A stretch of 64,000 bases of DNA, taken from assembly GCF_003945385.1 (NCBI RefSeq), contig NZ_AP018920.1, positions 744,001-808,000 on the forward strand. Direction: 5' to 3'. Positions within the stretch are counted from its first letter, which is position 1, and each line of letters begins with the position of its first letter. The notes beneath the pieces are model-generated. The model was given only the letters and a program-made list of their open reading frames with translations. It made no database searches and was not told the origin of the DNA. Positions 29,347 to 38,326 of this stretch are shown one piece after another. The position numbers and the translations under genes were made by a program. This DNA is from Pseudonocardia autotrophica (GTDB lineage Bacteria > Actinomycetota > Actinomycetes > Mycobacteriales > Pseudonocardiaceae).

Positions 29347-30729
29347 ATGACGACGAGCGACCGCCTCCCGGCTCCCCTGCAGGGCCACTTCGCCCCGGTT
29401 CCGGACGAGATCACCGCACACGACCTGCCCGTCATCGGAGCGCTTCCGCCCGAGCTGACCGGGCGCTACCTGCGCAACGGGCCCAATCCGCTGCCCGGTC
29501 AGCACTCCGGCCACTGGTTCGCCGGGCACGGGATGCTGCACGGCATCCGGCTGCGCGACGGTCGTGCGGAGTGGTACCGCAACCGCTGGGTGCGCACCGG
29601 CCTGCTCGCGGGGCGGCCGCATTTCACCCTCGACGGCGCTCCCGACCTGGCAGCGGTACCCGCCAACACCCACGTCGTGCCGCACGCGGGCCGGATCCTC
29701 GCGCTCGTCGAGGCGGGGCTGCCCCATGAGGTGACGCCGGAGCTGGAGACCGTCGGAGCCCTGGACTTCGGCGGCCGGCTGCGCACCGCGATGACGGCGC
29801 ACCCGAAGATCGATCCGGTGACCGGGGACCTGCACTCCTTCGGCTACGGCTTCGTCCCGCCGTACCTGACCTATCACCGGGTTTCCGCGGCGGGCGAACT
29901 CGTCACCACCACCGAGGTCGCCGTGCCGGCGCCGACGATGATGCACGACTTCGCGATCACCGACCGGCACGCGGTGTTCCTGGAACTTCCCATGATGTTC
30001 CGGATGGAGGACGCGTCGGCCGGCGCCATGCCCTACCGGTGGGACGACGACCACGGTGCGCGCCTGGGCGTCATGGCGCTGGACCGCCCGGGCGAGGTGC
30101 GCTGGTTCGAGATCGCCCCGTGCTTCGTGTTCCACGTCGGCAACGCACACACCGACGACCGCGGCCGGATCGTCGTCGACGGTGCCCGCTACGCCCCGGC
30201 CGACGTCGCCGTCATGTGGTCGTCGCTGGATGGCGACCCGGCCGGGCCCGCGGCCTCCGCGGCAGCCTCCGGGAAGGCCACCCTGCACCGCTGGACGCTC
30301 GACCCGGCGACCGGTGCGGTCAGCGAGAACGCGCTCTCCGAGGTGGGGCTGGAGTTCCCCACCGTCGACGACGCCGTAGTCGGACGCTCGAACCGCTATA
30401 CCTACGCCGTGGCCGACGCCGGCCCGTCGGCTGCGCCCTACGCCGCGGTGCTGCGCCACGACCGGCTCCGCGACGAGATGGCCGCGCACGAGCTCGGTTC
30501 CGACGTCGTCGCCGGTGAGGCGGTGTTCGTGCCGTCCGCGGCCGCGGACCGCGCCGAGGACGACGGCTGGCTGCTCTCGATCACCACCACCCGTGACGGC
30601 CGGGCGTCGGAGCTGCTCGTGCTCGACGCACGGGATCCCGCCACCGATCCGGTGGCCCGGGTGACGCTCCCGCGCGGGGTGCCGACCGGATTCCACGGCT
30701 CCTGGCTCCCGGATCGTGGGCAAGGCTAG
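29347..30729 (+). CDS. Carotenoid oxygenase family protein (lignostilbene/apocarotenoid dioxygenase-like)
   Basis: 460 aa from the ATG at 29347 (an ATG at 29335 is also in frame). Seven-bladed propeller non-haem iron family: GRYLRNGPNPLP and HWFAGHGMLHGIRL near the N-terminus, TAHPKIDPVTGDLHSFGYGF, APTMMHDFAIT, and FVFHVGNAH supply the four iron-binding histidines; a late FHGSW follows. It cleaves a C=C double bond of carotenoids or stilbenes. Control by PadR hints at a phenylpropanoid or stilbene-type substrate (inference). The stop codon sits inside the IdeR-like box of the next gene. Confidence 0.85.
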   Translation: MTTSDRLPAPLQGHFAPVPDEITAHDLPVIGALPPELTGRYLRNGPNPLPGQHSGHWFAGHGMLHGIRLRDGRAEWYRNRWVRTGLLAGRPHFTLDGAPDLAAVPANTHVVPHAGRILALVEAGLPHEVTPELETVGALDFGGRLRTAMTAHPKIDPVTGDLHSFGYGFVPPYLTYHRVSAAGELVTTTEVAVPAPTMMHDFAITDRHAVFLELPMMFRMEDASAGAMPYRWDDDHGARLGVMALDRPGEVRWFEIAPCFVFHVGNAHTDDRGRIVVDGARYAPADVAVMWSSLDGDPAGPAASAAASGKATLHRWTLDPATGAVSENALSEVGLEFPTVDDAVVGRSNRYTYAVADAGPSAAPYAAVLRHDRLRDEMAAHELGSDVVAGEAVFVPSAAADRAEDDGWLLSITTTRDGRASELLVLDARDPATDPVARVTLPRGVPTGFHGSWLPDRGQG

Positions 30730-30739
30730 GCAAACCTCA
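30721..30739 (+). promoter_or_regulatory. IdeR/DmdR-like iron box
   Basis: 19 bp caaggctaggcaaacctca matches 14 of 19 positions of the iron box TTAGGTTAGGCTAACCTAA, with the taggc core and AACCT half intact. It lies 43 bp before the iron-binding lipoprotein gene and overlaps the stop codon of the preceding gene. A further inverted repeat aatagt-N6-actatt follows at 30739-30756. Confidence 0.65.
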
Positions 30740-30781
30740 ATAGTGGATCTACTATTCCGCCGCGGAACATGGAGGCCACAC

Positions 30782-31792
30782 ATGAACATCACGCGCCGGC
30801 AGCTGCTGGTCGGATCACTGGTCACGGCGGGTGGGCTGGTGCTCGCCGGCTGCGGCCGCGGCGAGGGCACCGGCGGCGGTGACGACGCTGCGGCCGGCCC
30901 GGGGTTCCCGGTCACCATCGAGCACCGGTTCGGGACGACGACGATCGAGCGTGCACCGCAGCGGGTCGTGACCATCGGCTACAGCGACCACGACGCCGTG
31001 ATGGCGCTCGGGGTACCGGTCGCCGGGGTCCGCTACTGGTACGGCCCGGAGGGCGACGCGATCCAGCCCTGGGCGGAGGATGCGGCCCGGCAGACGGGTT
31101 CGCAGCCGCAGATCCTGACCATGGAGACCCCGGACCCGGAGAAGATCGCCGCCGCGTCCCCGGACCTGGTGATCGGCATCTACTCCGATCTGGAGCAGGG
31201 CAGCTACGACCTGATCAGCGCGATCGCGCCGACCGTCGCGGCCCCGGCGCAGTACGCCGACTACGGCGTCCCGTGGCAGGAGACGACCCGGATCGTCGGG
31301 CGGGCGCTCGGCCGGTCCGAGCAGGCCGAGCAGGCCGTCGCCGGGGTCGAGGCCCGGTTCGCGGCCGCCCGCGAGGCCAACCCGCAGTGGGCGGGCAAGG
31401 AGGTCGCGGTCGCGACCCGAAGCGCCGACAAGCTCGGTGTGTTCGCCTCGCACGACCTGCGGTCGCAGTTCTTCACCGAGCTGGGCTTCGTCGTCCCGGC
31501 CCGGTTCGACGAGCTGTCCGGCGAGAACTTCTACGCCGACCTGAGCTTCGAGCAGTCGAACGAGCTGGAGCGCGACCTGGTGGTCTGGGACCAGCTGTCG
31601 TTCACCCCGGGTGGGCGGGCCACGGTCGAGGCCGATCCGCTGATCTCCCGGCTCGCGGTGACCCGCGAGGGGCGGACGGTCTTCCTCGAGGGCGCGACCG
31701 AGCTGGCGTTCGCCTGGCAGACGGTGCTGAGCCTGCCCGCCGCGCTGGACGGCGTGCTCCCGCTGCTGGAGCAGGCGCTGCCGAAGACCTGA
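30782..31792 (+). CDS. Iron-siderophore ABC transporter substrate-binding lipoprotein
   Basis: 336 aa from the ATG at 30782, with atggagg upstream. Lipoprotein signal with twin-arginine-like MNITRRQLLVGSLV and lipobox LAGC (Cys24). The FepB/FhuD/BtuF fold is seen in FPVTIEHRFGTTTIERAPQR, VVTIGYSDHDAVMALGV, SPDLVIGIYSDLEQGSYD and the long connecting helix. It binds Fe(III)-siderophore at the cell surface for a permease encoded elsewhere. The IdeR-like box predicts repression by iron. The MFS gene follows after 22 bp. Confidence 0.9.
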   Translation: MNITRRQLLVGSLVTAGGLVLAGCGRGEGTGGGDDAAAGPGFPVTIEHRFGTTTIERAPQRVVTIGYSDHDAVMALGVPVAGVRYWYGPEGDAIQPWAEDAARQTGSQPQILTMETPDPEKIAAASPDLVIGIYSDLEQGSYDLISAIAPTVAAPAQYADYGVPWQETTRIVGRALGRSEQAEQAVAGVEARFAAAREANPQWAGKEVAVATRSADKLGVFASHDLRSQFFTELGFVVPARFDELSGENFYADLSFEQSNELERDLVVWDQLSFTPGGRATVEADPLISRLAVTREGRTVFLEGATELAFAWQTVLSLPAALDGVLPLLEQALPKT

Positions 31793-31814
31793 GGGCCGCT
31801 TGCGAGGGTGGGGT

Positions 31815-32984
31815 GTGTCCCGCTCCCTGTCCGCACCCTCGTTCCTGCTGCTGTTGGGCGCTACCGCGCTCGGGTTCGGCGGCTACGCCCTGATGCTGCC
31901 GGTGGTGCCGCTGTGGGTGGCCCGCGGCGGCTCCGGGGCGTTCGGAGCGGGACTGACCACCGGCGTGCTGATGGCGGTCACGGTCGGAACCCAGCTGCTC
32001 GTCCCGGCGATGCTGCGCCGGATCGGGCACCGTGCGGTGCTCGTCGGCGGGTCGCTGCTGCTCGGCCTGCCGACCCCGCTGCTGGCACTGTCCGCGGAGC
32101 TCGCACCGGTGCTGGCGATCTCCGCGGTGCGCGGCATCGGGTTCGGCATGGCGACAGTCGCGGGCAGCGCGCTGGTGGCCGAGCTCGTCGAGCCGTCCGC
32201 GCACGGCCGGGCCTCGGCCCGCTACGGCTACGCGATCGGGGTGCCGCAGCTGGCGTTGCTGCCGGCCGGGGTCGCGGTCGTCGACCTCACCGGGTTCACC
32301 GGGGTGTTCCTCGCGGCCGGGATCGCGCCGGTGGCCGGGGCGCTGGTCGTCGCGTTCGTACGCGGCCCCCGGCGCGGCCGGCTCACGGACCCGGCGCCCG
32401 CGCGGCACACCGCGGCCCGGGATCCCGGTGGGCATCCACGGGCGCCGCGGCACCGGCTGCCGGCCGCTCCCGTGCTGGCGATGCTGGCCTGCTCCACCGC
32501 ACAGGGCGGGGTGATCACCTTCGCGCCGCTCGCCGTCCCCGGTGCGTCGGCGGTGGTCCCCGTCGCGCTGTTCGCGACCGCGTTCGGTGCGCTGCTGGGC
32601 CGCGGTTTCGCCGGTGCGCGCACCGACCGCAGTGGTCGTCCCGGTGCGCTGCTGCCGGTCGGCACGCTGATCGCGGGCACCGGGATGCTCGGGGTGCTCG
32701 CCGCCCCGCTCGCCCCGGCGCTGCTGGTGGCGGGCGCGATCGCGGTCGGGATCGGGTTCGGGATCGTGCAGAACGACTCCCTGGTCGCCCTGTTCACGGC
32801 GGCCGGGCCGTTGCACTACGGCCAGGCCAGCGCGGCGTGGAACATCGCCTACGACGCGGGTACCGGCCTCGGCGCCACCGGGCTGGGGGCGATCGCCGAG
32901 CCGTTCGGCTTCGTCGCCGCGTTCGGGGTGGCAGCGGTGGTGCTGCTGGGCGTCACACCGCTGGTCCGGCGCCGGGCCGGCTGA
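31815..32984 (+). CDS. MFS transporter, probable siderophore-linked exporter
   Basis: 389 aa from the GTG at 31815, preceded by gagggtgggg. About 12 membrane segments of a drug-exporter-type MFS (FLLLLGATALGFGGYALMLPV; the central loop near residue 200 is charged). It sits 22 bp after the iron-siderophore binding protein and so is probably under the same iron box. A role in siderophore release or recycling is inferred from context only. Confidence 0.75.
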   Translation: MSRSLSAPSFLLLLGATALGFGGYALMLPVVPLWVARGGSGAFGAGLTTGVLMAVTVGTQLLVPAMLRRIGHRAVLVGGSLLLGLPTPLLALSAELAPVLAISAVRGIGFGMATVAGSALVAELVEPSAHGRASARYGYAIGVPQLALLPAGVAVVDLTGFTGVFLAAGIAPVAGALVVAFVRGPRRGRLTDPAPARHTAARDPGGHPRAPRHRLPAAPVLAMLACSTAQGGVITFAPLAVPGASAVVPVALFATAFGALLGRGFAGARTDRSGRPGALLPVGTLIAGTGMLGVLAAPLAPALLVAGAIAVGIGFGIVQNDSLVALFTAAGPLHYGQASAAWNIAYDAGTGLGATGLGAIAEPFGFVAAFGVAAVVLLGVTPLVRRRAG

Positions 32985-32996
32985 GGCCGACGTGCG

Positions 32997-33032
32997 CCGG
33001 GCCCGGCACCGATCGTTCGGTGCCGGGCCCGG
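32997..33032. terminator. Bidirectional terminator
   Basis: Perfect 16-bp stem ccgggcccggcaccga (32997-33012) with 33017-33032 and a tcgt tetraloop, between the convergent MFS and metallo-beta-lactamase-fold genes. Confidence 0.88.
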
Positions 33033-33048
33033 TCGTGCTCCTGGCGGG

Positions 33049-33687
33049 TCAGGATCCGTTGCGGATCCATTCCTCCAGGTGCGGTGCCTCGTCGCCGATC
33101 TTGGTCGAGTCGCCGTGCCCGGTGCGGACGGCGGTGTCGCCGGGCAGGGTGAGCAGGGTGGTGCGGATGGACTCGATGATCGTGTCGAAGCTGGAGTAGG
33201 AGCGTCCGGTCGCGCCGGGTCCGCCCTGGAACAGGGTGTCGCCGGTGAACACGACGCCCAGTTCCGGTGCGTAGAGGCAGGACGAGCCCGGGGAGTGACC
33301 GGGGGTCTGCAGGACCCGCAGGTCGATCCCGCCGGCGGAGAGGACCTGGCCGTCGGCGAGTTCCTGGTCGGGCTTGCGGTCGGGCCAGGTCATGTCCCAC
33401 AGGACCTGCTCGGCCGGGTTGAGCAGGATCGGCGCGGAGAACCGGTCGGCCAGCGCGGGCGCCTGGTTGACGTGGTCGTCGTGGGCGTGGGTGCACACGA
33501 TGGCCTTGACCGTGCGGTCGCCGACGGCGGCGGCGATGGCGTCGGCGTCGTGGGCGGCGTCGATGACGAACACCTCGCGGTCGTCACCGACGATCCAGAC
33601 GTTGTTGTCGACGTCGAAGGATCCGCCGTCGAGGTTGAACGTGCCGGAGGTGACGACGTGCCCGATCGCGGAGTCGAGAGCGGCCAT
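33049..33687 (-). CDS. Metallo-beta-lactamase-fold hydrolase, partner of MscR
   Basis: 212 aa. The zinc motif HxHxDH is intact in CTHAHDDHVNQ, with later GHSPGSSCLY and GDTLFQGG motifs as in glyoxalase II. It starts on the stop of the dehydrogenase gene (TGATG). The same pair occurs in mycobacteria (Rv2259-Rv2260), where the hydrolase is thought to act after mycothiol-dependent formaldehyde oxidation, for instance on S-formylmycothiol (inference). Confidence 0.88.
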   Translation of the reverse strand: MAALDSAIGHVVTSGTFNLDGGSFDVDNNVWIVGDDREVFVIDAAHDADAIAAAVGDRTVKAIVCTHAHDDHVNQAPALADRFSAPILLNPAEQVLWDMTWPDRKPDQELADGQVLSAGGIDLRVLQTPGHSPGSSCLYAPELGVVFTGDTLFQGGPGATGRSYSSFDTIIESIRTTLLTLPGDTAVRTGHGDSTKIGDEAPHLEEWIRNGS

Positions 33688-34775
33688 CAGAGGACCACCA
33701 CCGAACGCAGGACCTCGCCGGAGTGCATCTTCTCGAAGGCCTTCTCGACGCCGTCGATGCCGATCTCCTCGGTGACGAACTTGTCGAGCGGGAACCGGCC
33801 CTGCAGGAACAGGTCGACATACATCGGGAAGTCGCGGCTGGGCAGGCAGTCGCCGTACCAGGACGACTTGAGTGCGCCGCCGCGGCCGAAGTAGTCGATC
33901 AGCGGGATCTCGGGCGCGTTGAGGTCCGGGGTGGGCACGCCGACCAGGACGACGGTGCCGGCGAGGTCGCGGGCGTAGAAGGCCTGCTTGTAGGTCTCCG
34001 GGCGTCCGACGGCCTCGACGACGACGTCGGCGCCGTTGCCGCCGGTGACCGAGCGGATGTACTCGACCGGGTCCTGTTCCTTGGCGTTGACGGTGTGGGT
34101 GGCGCCGAACTCGGTGGCCCAGGTGAGCTTCCGCGGGTCGGTGTCGACGGCGATGATCGTGGTCGCGCCGGCGAGCTTCGCCCCGGCGATGGCGGCGTCA
34201 CCGACACCGCCGCAGCCGATCACGGCGATGGAGTCGCCGCGCCCGATCTGGCCGGTGTTGACCGCGGCACCGAGCCCGGCCATGACGCCGCAGCCCAGGA
34301 GTCCGGCGACCTTGGCGGGGGCCTCGGGGTTGACCTTGGTGCACTGTCCGGCGGCGACCAGGGTCTTCTCGATGAACGCGCCGATGCCCAGGGCGGGGGA
34401 GAGCTCGGTGCCGTCGGCCAGGGTCATCTTCTGGGTGGCGTTGTGGGTGTCGAAGCACAGGTGCGGCTTGCCCTTGCGGCAGGCCCGGCAGACCCCGCAG
34501 ACCGCGCGCCAGTTGAGCACGACGTAGTCGCCGGGCTCGAGATCGACGACACCGTCGCCGACGGATTCGACGATCCCGGCGGCCTCGTGGCCGAGCAGGA
34601 ACGGGAACTCGTCGTTGATGCCGCCCTCGCGGTAGTGCAGGTCGGTATGACAGACGCCACAGGCCTGGATCTTCACCACGGCCTCGCCCGGGCCCGGGTC
34701 CGGGACGTTGATCGTCTCGATGGTGACCGGCTCACCCTTGGCGCGGGCCACGACGCCACGTACCTGCTGTGTCAT
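33687..34775 (-). CDS. mscR: S-(hydroxymethyl)mycothiol dehydrogenase
   Basis: 362-aa zinc-dependent MDR enzyme that oxidises the formaldehyde-mycothiol adduct and reduces S-nitrosomycothiol. Catalytic zinc ligands C39 ([11 protein letters not shown]) and H63 (GHEAAG); structural zinc cysteines C93, C96, C99, C107. NAD fold [21 protein letters not shown]. The ATG at 34775 fits the family N-terminus [17 protein letters not shown]. Formaldehyde may arise when the monooxygenase acts on methyl or ether substrates; that link is speculative. The 247 bp to the right (34776-35022) hold no gene I can support. Confidence 0.92.
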   Translation of the reverse strand: MTQQVRGVVARAKGEPVTIETINVPDPGPGEAVVKIQACGVCHTDLHYREGGINDEFPFLLGHEAAGIVESVGDGVVDLEPGDYVVLNWRAVCGVCRACRKGKPHLCFDTHNATQKMTLADGTELSPALGIGAFIEKTLVAAGQCTKVNPEAPAKVAGLLGCGVMAGLGAAVNTGQIGRGDSIAVIGCGGVGDAAIAGAKLAGATTIIAVDTDPRKLTWATEFGATHTVNAKEQDPVEYIRSVTGGNGADVVVEAVGRPETYKQAFYARDLAGTVVLVGVPTPDLNAPEIPLIDYFGRGGALKSSWYGDCLPSRDFPMYVDLFLQGRFPLDKFVTEEIGIDGVEKAFEKMHSGEVLRSVVVL

Positions 34776-35022
34776 GCGTACCTACTCCCAGTCGTCGTCG
34801 ACGAGGACCCGTCGACGGATGCTCAGATCGCGACTCTGGCATGTGTGCCCATGGAGTGTCTCGCCCCCGTCGACTTGAAACATGTGTTACTCGCGAGTCA
34901 CCTGCCCGCAGGCGTGCGGTGGGGCCGCACCACGGCGCGAGCGACCCGCGTGCGGTCGTCGGCCGTGACCGTCGGTCGTAGCCGGATCGACCTGCTGCCC
35001 AGTGGGGGACGCCGGTGCGGGG

Positions 35023-35454
35023 TCAGGTCGCTGCCCGGCCGGCGGTGGCACCTGACCGAAAGCGTAGGACGGTGAGCGCGCCGGCCACGACGACACCGAT
35101 CGCGACGACCACCACCGTGGCGGTCGGGCTCAGGTACGTGGTGAGGCTGGGTGCACCGCTGGTGGAGAACTGCCACGACGCCAGCGGGACGAGATGGGCC
35201 GCCGCCATGACAGCGGTCAGGGCGCGCTGCACACGTGCGCCGCGACTGCGTACCGCGGAGACCACGGCCGCGATCACGGGCAGGCCCGAGATCAGCGCGG
35301 TGGCGGTCGTGACCACCAGGTACAGGTCGACGAAGGCGCTCTGCACGGACTCGGGCACGCCGAAGATCACGAAGGCCCAGATCGTCACGAGGATTCTCTG
35401 CAGCAGCAGTTCCCAGACGCCGTGGCTGCTGCGCGGCCGCGCGGCGATGACCAC
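35023..35454 (-). CDS. Membrane protein, possibly truncated
   Basis: 143 aa with four predicted helices (ILVTIWAFVIFGVPESVQ, LYLVVTTATALISGLPVIAAVV, ALTAVMAAAHLVPLASW and TATVVVVAIGVVVAGALTVL). Not recognised. The GTG start at 35454 lies 45 bp from the end of a broken regulator gene and has no clear ribosome binding site, so the N-terminus may have been lost in the same rearrangement. Confidence 0.5.
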   Translation of the reverse strand: MVIAARPRSSHGVWELLLQRILVTIWAFVIFGVPESVQSAFVDLYLVVTTATALISGLPVIAAVVSAVRSRGARVQRALTAVMAAAHLVPLASWQFSTSGAPSLTTYLSPTATVVVVAIGVVVAGALTVLRFRSGATAGRAAT

Positions 35455-35499
35455 CCACAGTCGGGGTGAAGGTCCAGACGTGGGTGTCCTCGTCGATGC

Positions 35500-35931
35500 T
35501 CAGGCCCGCGCCGACGCCACGTCGAGCCACTGCGCGTCGTCGATCACGCACAGCAACGGGCGCTCCCGCGCTGCGGACGCGAGCAGCTCCAGGGTCGCCA
35601 GACCGATGCGGAACGGATCGGGCGCACCCCGGGCCAGACCGAACCTCATCCGGAGTGCCTCACGGTGCGGGGCGGGCAGGTCGTCGAGATGCGTCATCAC
35701 CGGAGCACACAGCTGGTGCAGGGCGGCGAAGGGGAGTTCCGACTCGAACTCCGATCCCTCCGCGTCGATCACCTGCAGTCCGGTGGCGGCGCGGCGGGCG
35801 TGGTCGAGCAGTGCCGTCTTGCCGATGCCCGCCTCACCACGCAGGACCAGTGCCCCGCCCTTCTCCGCCCGCGTGGCGCCGATCAGCTCGCCGAGGCGCC
35901 GGATCTCGCTCTGCCTACCTACGAGCGACAC
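35500..35931 (-). pseudogene. N-terminal remnant of a LuxR/LAL-type ATPase regulator
   Basis: About 143 codons read MSLVGRQSEIRRLGELIG, then a Walker A (LVLRGEAGIGKTALLDHA) and a Walker B (PLLCVIDDAQWLDVASARA), which is exactly how ~900-residue LAL regulators begin. The frame then stops at 35500, where the intact protein would continue (usually LRFVARRL and about 700 more residues, ending in a LuxR HTH). No remainder is visible downstream in any frame, so the rest has been deleted. Confidence 0.8.
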
Positions 35932-36015
35932 GAGCAGCGGAGATCGACGGCCACGAGCCCACGCTAGTGCCTCGCCCGCCCGAGGACATCCGGGCTCGGT
36001 GACCGCCCCGGTGGG

Positions 36016-36021
36016 TACGGT
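36016..36021 (+). promoter_or_regulatory. -10 hexamer of fumarylacetoacetase gene
   Basis: TACGGT, 7 nt before the GTG at 36029, with no ribosome binding site between. It argues for this start over the in-frame GTG at 35999. Confidence 0.5.
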
Positions 36022-36028
36022 CGGGCAG

Positions 36029-37219
36029 GTGACGACCGCGCCGCCCGAGCCCACCGACACACCGACGGCCCTTCCCGCGCTCGCGCTCGGCGCCGTCGCC
36101 GGGACGGGGCGGCCCGGCCGCTCCCGGATCGCCTGCCCGCTGCCCGACGGCGGCCTGCTCGACGTCGGCTCGCTGGCTACCGCCCAGCGCGGCCCCTACC
36201 CGGACCTGCTCACCGCGCCCGACCTGACCCGGCTGCTCGACGCCGGCGCGCCGGCATGGCGGGAGGTCGTCGAGTGGCTGCGCGGATGGCGCGCCGATCC
36301 CGAGCGCACCGCCGCGTACCGGATGCCCGCCGAAGGGCTGATCCCGGTGCTGCCGTTCACCGTCGCCGACTACGTCGACTTCTACGCCTGCGAGCAGCAC
36401 GCGCGTAACGCCACGCTGCTCTTCCGCCCGGACGCGGCCGATCCGCTCACCCCGAACTGGCGCCGGATGCCCGTCGGCTACCACGGTCGTTCCGGGACGG
36501 TCCGGGTCACCGGCACCCCGGTCGTGCGCCCATCGGGGCAGCGCGGCCCCGAGGACTTCGGCCCCAGCGCGAAGCTCGACTTCGAGGCCGAGCTCGGGTT
36601 CGTCCTCGGCGGCCCGGTGCCCGGCCCGGTCGGTATCGACGACGCTGCCGAGCACGTCTTCGGCGTGGTGCTGCTGAACGACTGGTCCGCCCGCGACATC
36701 CAGTTCTTCGAGTCCCGTCCGCTCGGCCCGCACCTGGGCAAGTCGTTCGGCACCTCGATCTCGGCCTGGGTGACCCCGCTCCAGGAGCTCGCCGCGGCCC
36801 GGGTCCCGGTCCCGCCGCACGATCCGCCGTCGCTGCCCCATCTCACGCCGTCGGCGGGCGCACTGGGGCTCGACATCGAGCTCGTCGTGCACCTCAACGG
36901 GGAGCGGATCTCCACGCCGCCGGCCGCGGACCTCTACTGGTCGCCCGAGCAGATGGTCGCGCACCTGACGTCGAACGGGGCGGATCTGCGGGCCGGTGAC
37001 CTGCTCGGCTCGGGGACGGTCTCCGGGCGCGAGCGCCGGCAGTTCGGCTCGATGCTGGAGCTCGGCTGGAACGGCCGGGACCCGGTGGCGCTGTCCGGCG
37101 GCGCGCAGCGCTGCTGGCTGGAGGACGGCGACGAGATCGTGATCGGTGCGACCGCGCCGGCGCCCGGCGGCGGACGGTTCTCGCTGGGGGAGGTGCGGGG
37201 CCGGGTCCGCGGTTCGTGA
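36029..37219 (+). CDS. fahA: Fumarylacetoacetase
   Basis: 396 aa. Last step of tyrosine/homogentisate degradation, splitting fumarylacetoacetate to fumarate and acetoacetate. The SH3-like N-terminal domain is followed by the FAH catalytic domain. Residues equivalent to the mammalian active site are visible: D117 (YVDFYA), H124 (EQHARN), E187 and E189 (DFEAELGF), and D218 (LLNDWSARD). GYHGRSGTVRVTG and the C-terminal GSGTVSGRERRQFGSMLEL are also conserved. hmgA is not in the window, so the rest of the pathway lies elsewhere. Confidence 0.92.
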   Translation: MTTAPPEPTDTPTALPALALGAVAGTGRPGRSRIACPLPDGGLLDVGSLATAQRGPYPDLLTAPDLTRLLDAGAPAWREVVEWLRGWRADPERTAAYRMPAEGLIPVLPFTVADYVDFYACEQHARNATLLFRPDAADPLTPNWRRMPVGYHGRSGTVRVTGTPVVRPSGQRGPEDFGPSAKLDFEAELGFVLGGPVPGPVGIDDAAEHVFGVVLLNDWSARDIQFFESRPLGPHLGKSFGTSISAWVTPLQELAAARVPVPPHDPPSLPHLTPSAGALGLDIELVVHLNGERISTPPAADLYWSPEQMVAHLTSNGADLRAGDLLGSGTVSGRERRQFGSMLELGWNGRDPVALSGGAQRCWLEDGDEIVIGATAPAPGGGRFSLGEVRGRVRGS

Positions 37220-37888
37220 TCGCGCCGCTCCTCGGGTGCGCAGCGGCTGGGCCGCTCACGTCTGCGTTCCGCGGAACGCGGCGACCTCGAACGGCTCGCG
37301 CTCACACACCGGTCCCGTGGTCCGTGGTCCGCGGGACCCTTCTCGGCCGGAGTTCGCTCATCTGGTGAGCGAAATTCGGGGAGCAGGGACGTCTCGGGGT
37401 GGCTCGGCCCGTCGGCGCTCGGTCTACTCGGGCGCCGGGGGCCTGTCTGTCGGCGGAGTCCGCTCATCTGGTGAGCGAACTCGGGCGCAGGTACATCTCG
37501 GGGTGGCTCGACCTGTCGGCGCTCGGTCTACCCGGGGACCGGGGGCCTGTCTGTCGGTGGAGTTCGCTCATCTGGTGAGCGAAATCCGGGAACAGGCACA
37601 CCTCGGGGTCGCTCGAACCCCGACCGGGCCGCATACCCTCCCGCCCGTCTCGGGGCGCCGTAGCCGCTCGCTGCACCACTCTCGGCCGCGCGGGCAGGCT
37701 GCGAGTCCCGCACCGCCGGCGACGGTCGCGGGTCACGCCGATCCTCGACCTGTGAGGACGGCACGAACCCGTGCTCACCGACCGGATGATCACCGGCTCC
37801 GAACGGCCGCCACTCACGCCACGCCGGTCCATGACCAGGTTTCGCAGAACTCTCTGAGCCGCATCCGGCACACAGCGGGCCGGGCCGT
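37220..37888. other. 669-bp gene-free region with tandem repeats
   Basis: No plausible gene on either strand; the frames that stay open are repeat-derived and lack start signals. It contains three ~105-bp direct repeats (listed separately). The right part (37620-37888) shows no recognisable structure. Confidence 0.7.
37353..37620. repeat. Three ~105-bp tandem repeats, each with a palindrome
   Basis: Units begin near 37353, 37459 and 37563. Each starts with ttcgctcatctggtgagcgaa, arms ttcgctca and tgagcgaa around tctgg; the middle copy has one arm mismatch (tccgctca). The arm is followed by tcggg, a variable gag/cag segment, ctcggggtggctcg, cgtcggcgctcggtctac and gggggcctgtctgtcgg. The third copy is cut after its first third. 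The sequence similarity between units is high. Confidence 0.88.
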
Positions 37889-38320
37889 TCATCCGGCGCG
37901 CAACGGCTGCGGCTCGCCCAGTGCGTTGCGGATCAGCGGCGGCACCTCCTGCTTCCCCGAGCCGTCGACGGCGATCACCACGTAGACGGTGCGACAGTCA
38001 CAGGTGACGATCCGGTTGCCGGCCTCGTCGAGTGCCCTGACCTCGAAGTCCAGGGCGAAGCTGGTCCGGCCGATACGTGCCGTGGAGACGGCGACGACGA
38101 CGTCCTCGCCCCAGCCGACACCGGCCCGCCAGTCGAGCTCGGTGTGCACGAGCTGGACGTCGTAGCCGGCGTCGAGCATCGCCCGGTAGGTCAGCTCGCG
38201 GTGCTCCAGGAACTCGGTCATCGCCTCGTCGAACCAGGCCAGATACCAGGCGTTGAACACCACACCCTGAGCGTCCACCTCGTGGTAGCGCACCCGCACC
38301 GGGAACTCGAAGGTCGCCAT
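37889..38320 (-). CDS. Acyl-CoA thioesterase, YbgC/FadM-type hotdog fold
   Basis: 143 aa from the ATG at 38320. 4HBT family: FPVRVRYHEVDAQGVVFNAWYLAWFDEA carries the catalytic Asp (position 16, EVDAQG) of this type, and VGWGEDVVVAVSTARIGRTSF follows. It hydrolyses short acyl- or aromatic acyl-CoA; the substrate is not known. TAGCAT lies 6 nt before the ATG. It is close to the MerR/fad locus and could serve the same fatty-acid metabolism. Confidence 0.88.
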   Translation of the reverse strand: MATFEFPVRVRYHEVDAQGVVFNAWYLAWFDEAMTEFLEHRELTYRAMLDAGYDVQLVHTELDWRAGVGWGEDVVVAVSTARIGRTSFALDFEVRALDEAGNRIVTCDCRTVYVVIAVDGSGKQEVPPLIRNALGEPQPLRAG

Positions 38321-38326
38321 GCGGTG

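Noticed and set aside
33687..34775. This alcohol dehydrogenase as the 2-propanol dehydrogenase of the prm pathway
   Set aside because: Its sequence and its metallo-beta-lactamase-fold partner match the mycothiol-dependent formaldehyde dehydrogenase pair, and it lies several kb from prm on the opposite strand.
35015..36028. N-terminal extension of fumarylacetoacetase reaching back to 35015
   Set aside because: The extension is antisense to the regulator remnant and membrane protein; family length and the -10 hexamer support the start at 36029.
37353..37620. CRISPR array
   Set aside because: The repeats are ~105 bp apart with conserved, not unique, spacers, and no cas genes are present.
37220..37985. 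Open frames within the 37.2-38.0 kb gap as genes
   Set aside because: They are generated by the 105-bp repeats, lack start signals, and their translations look like other shadow frames.
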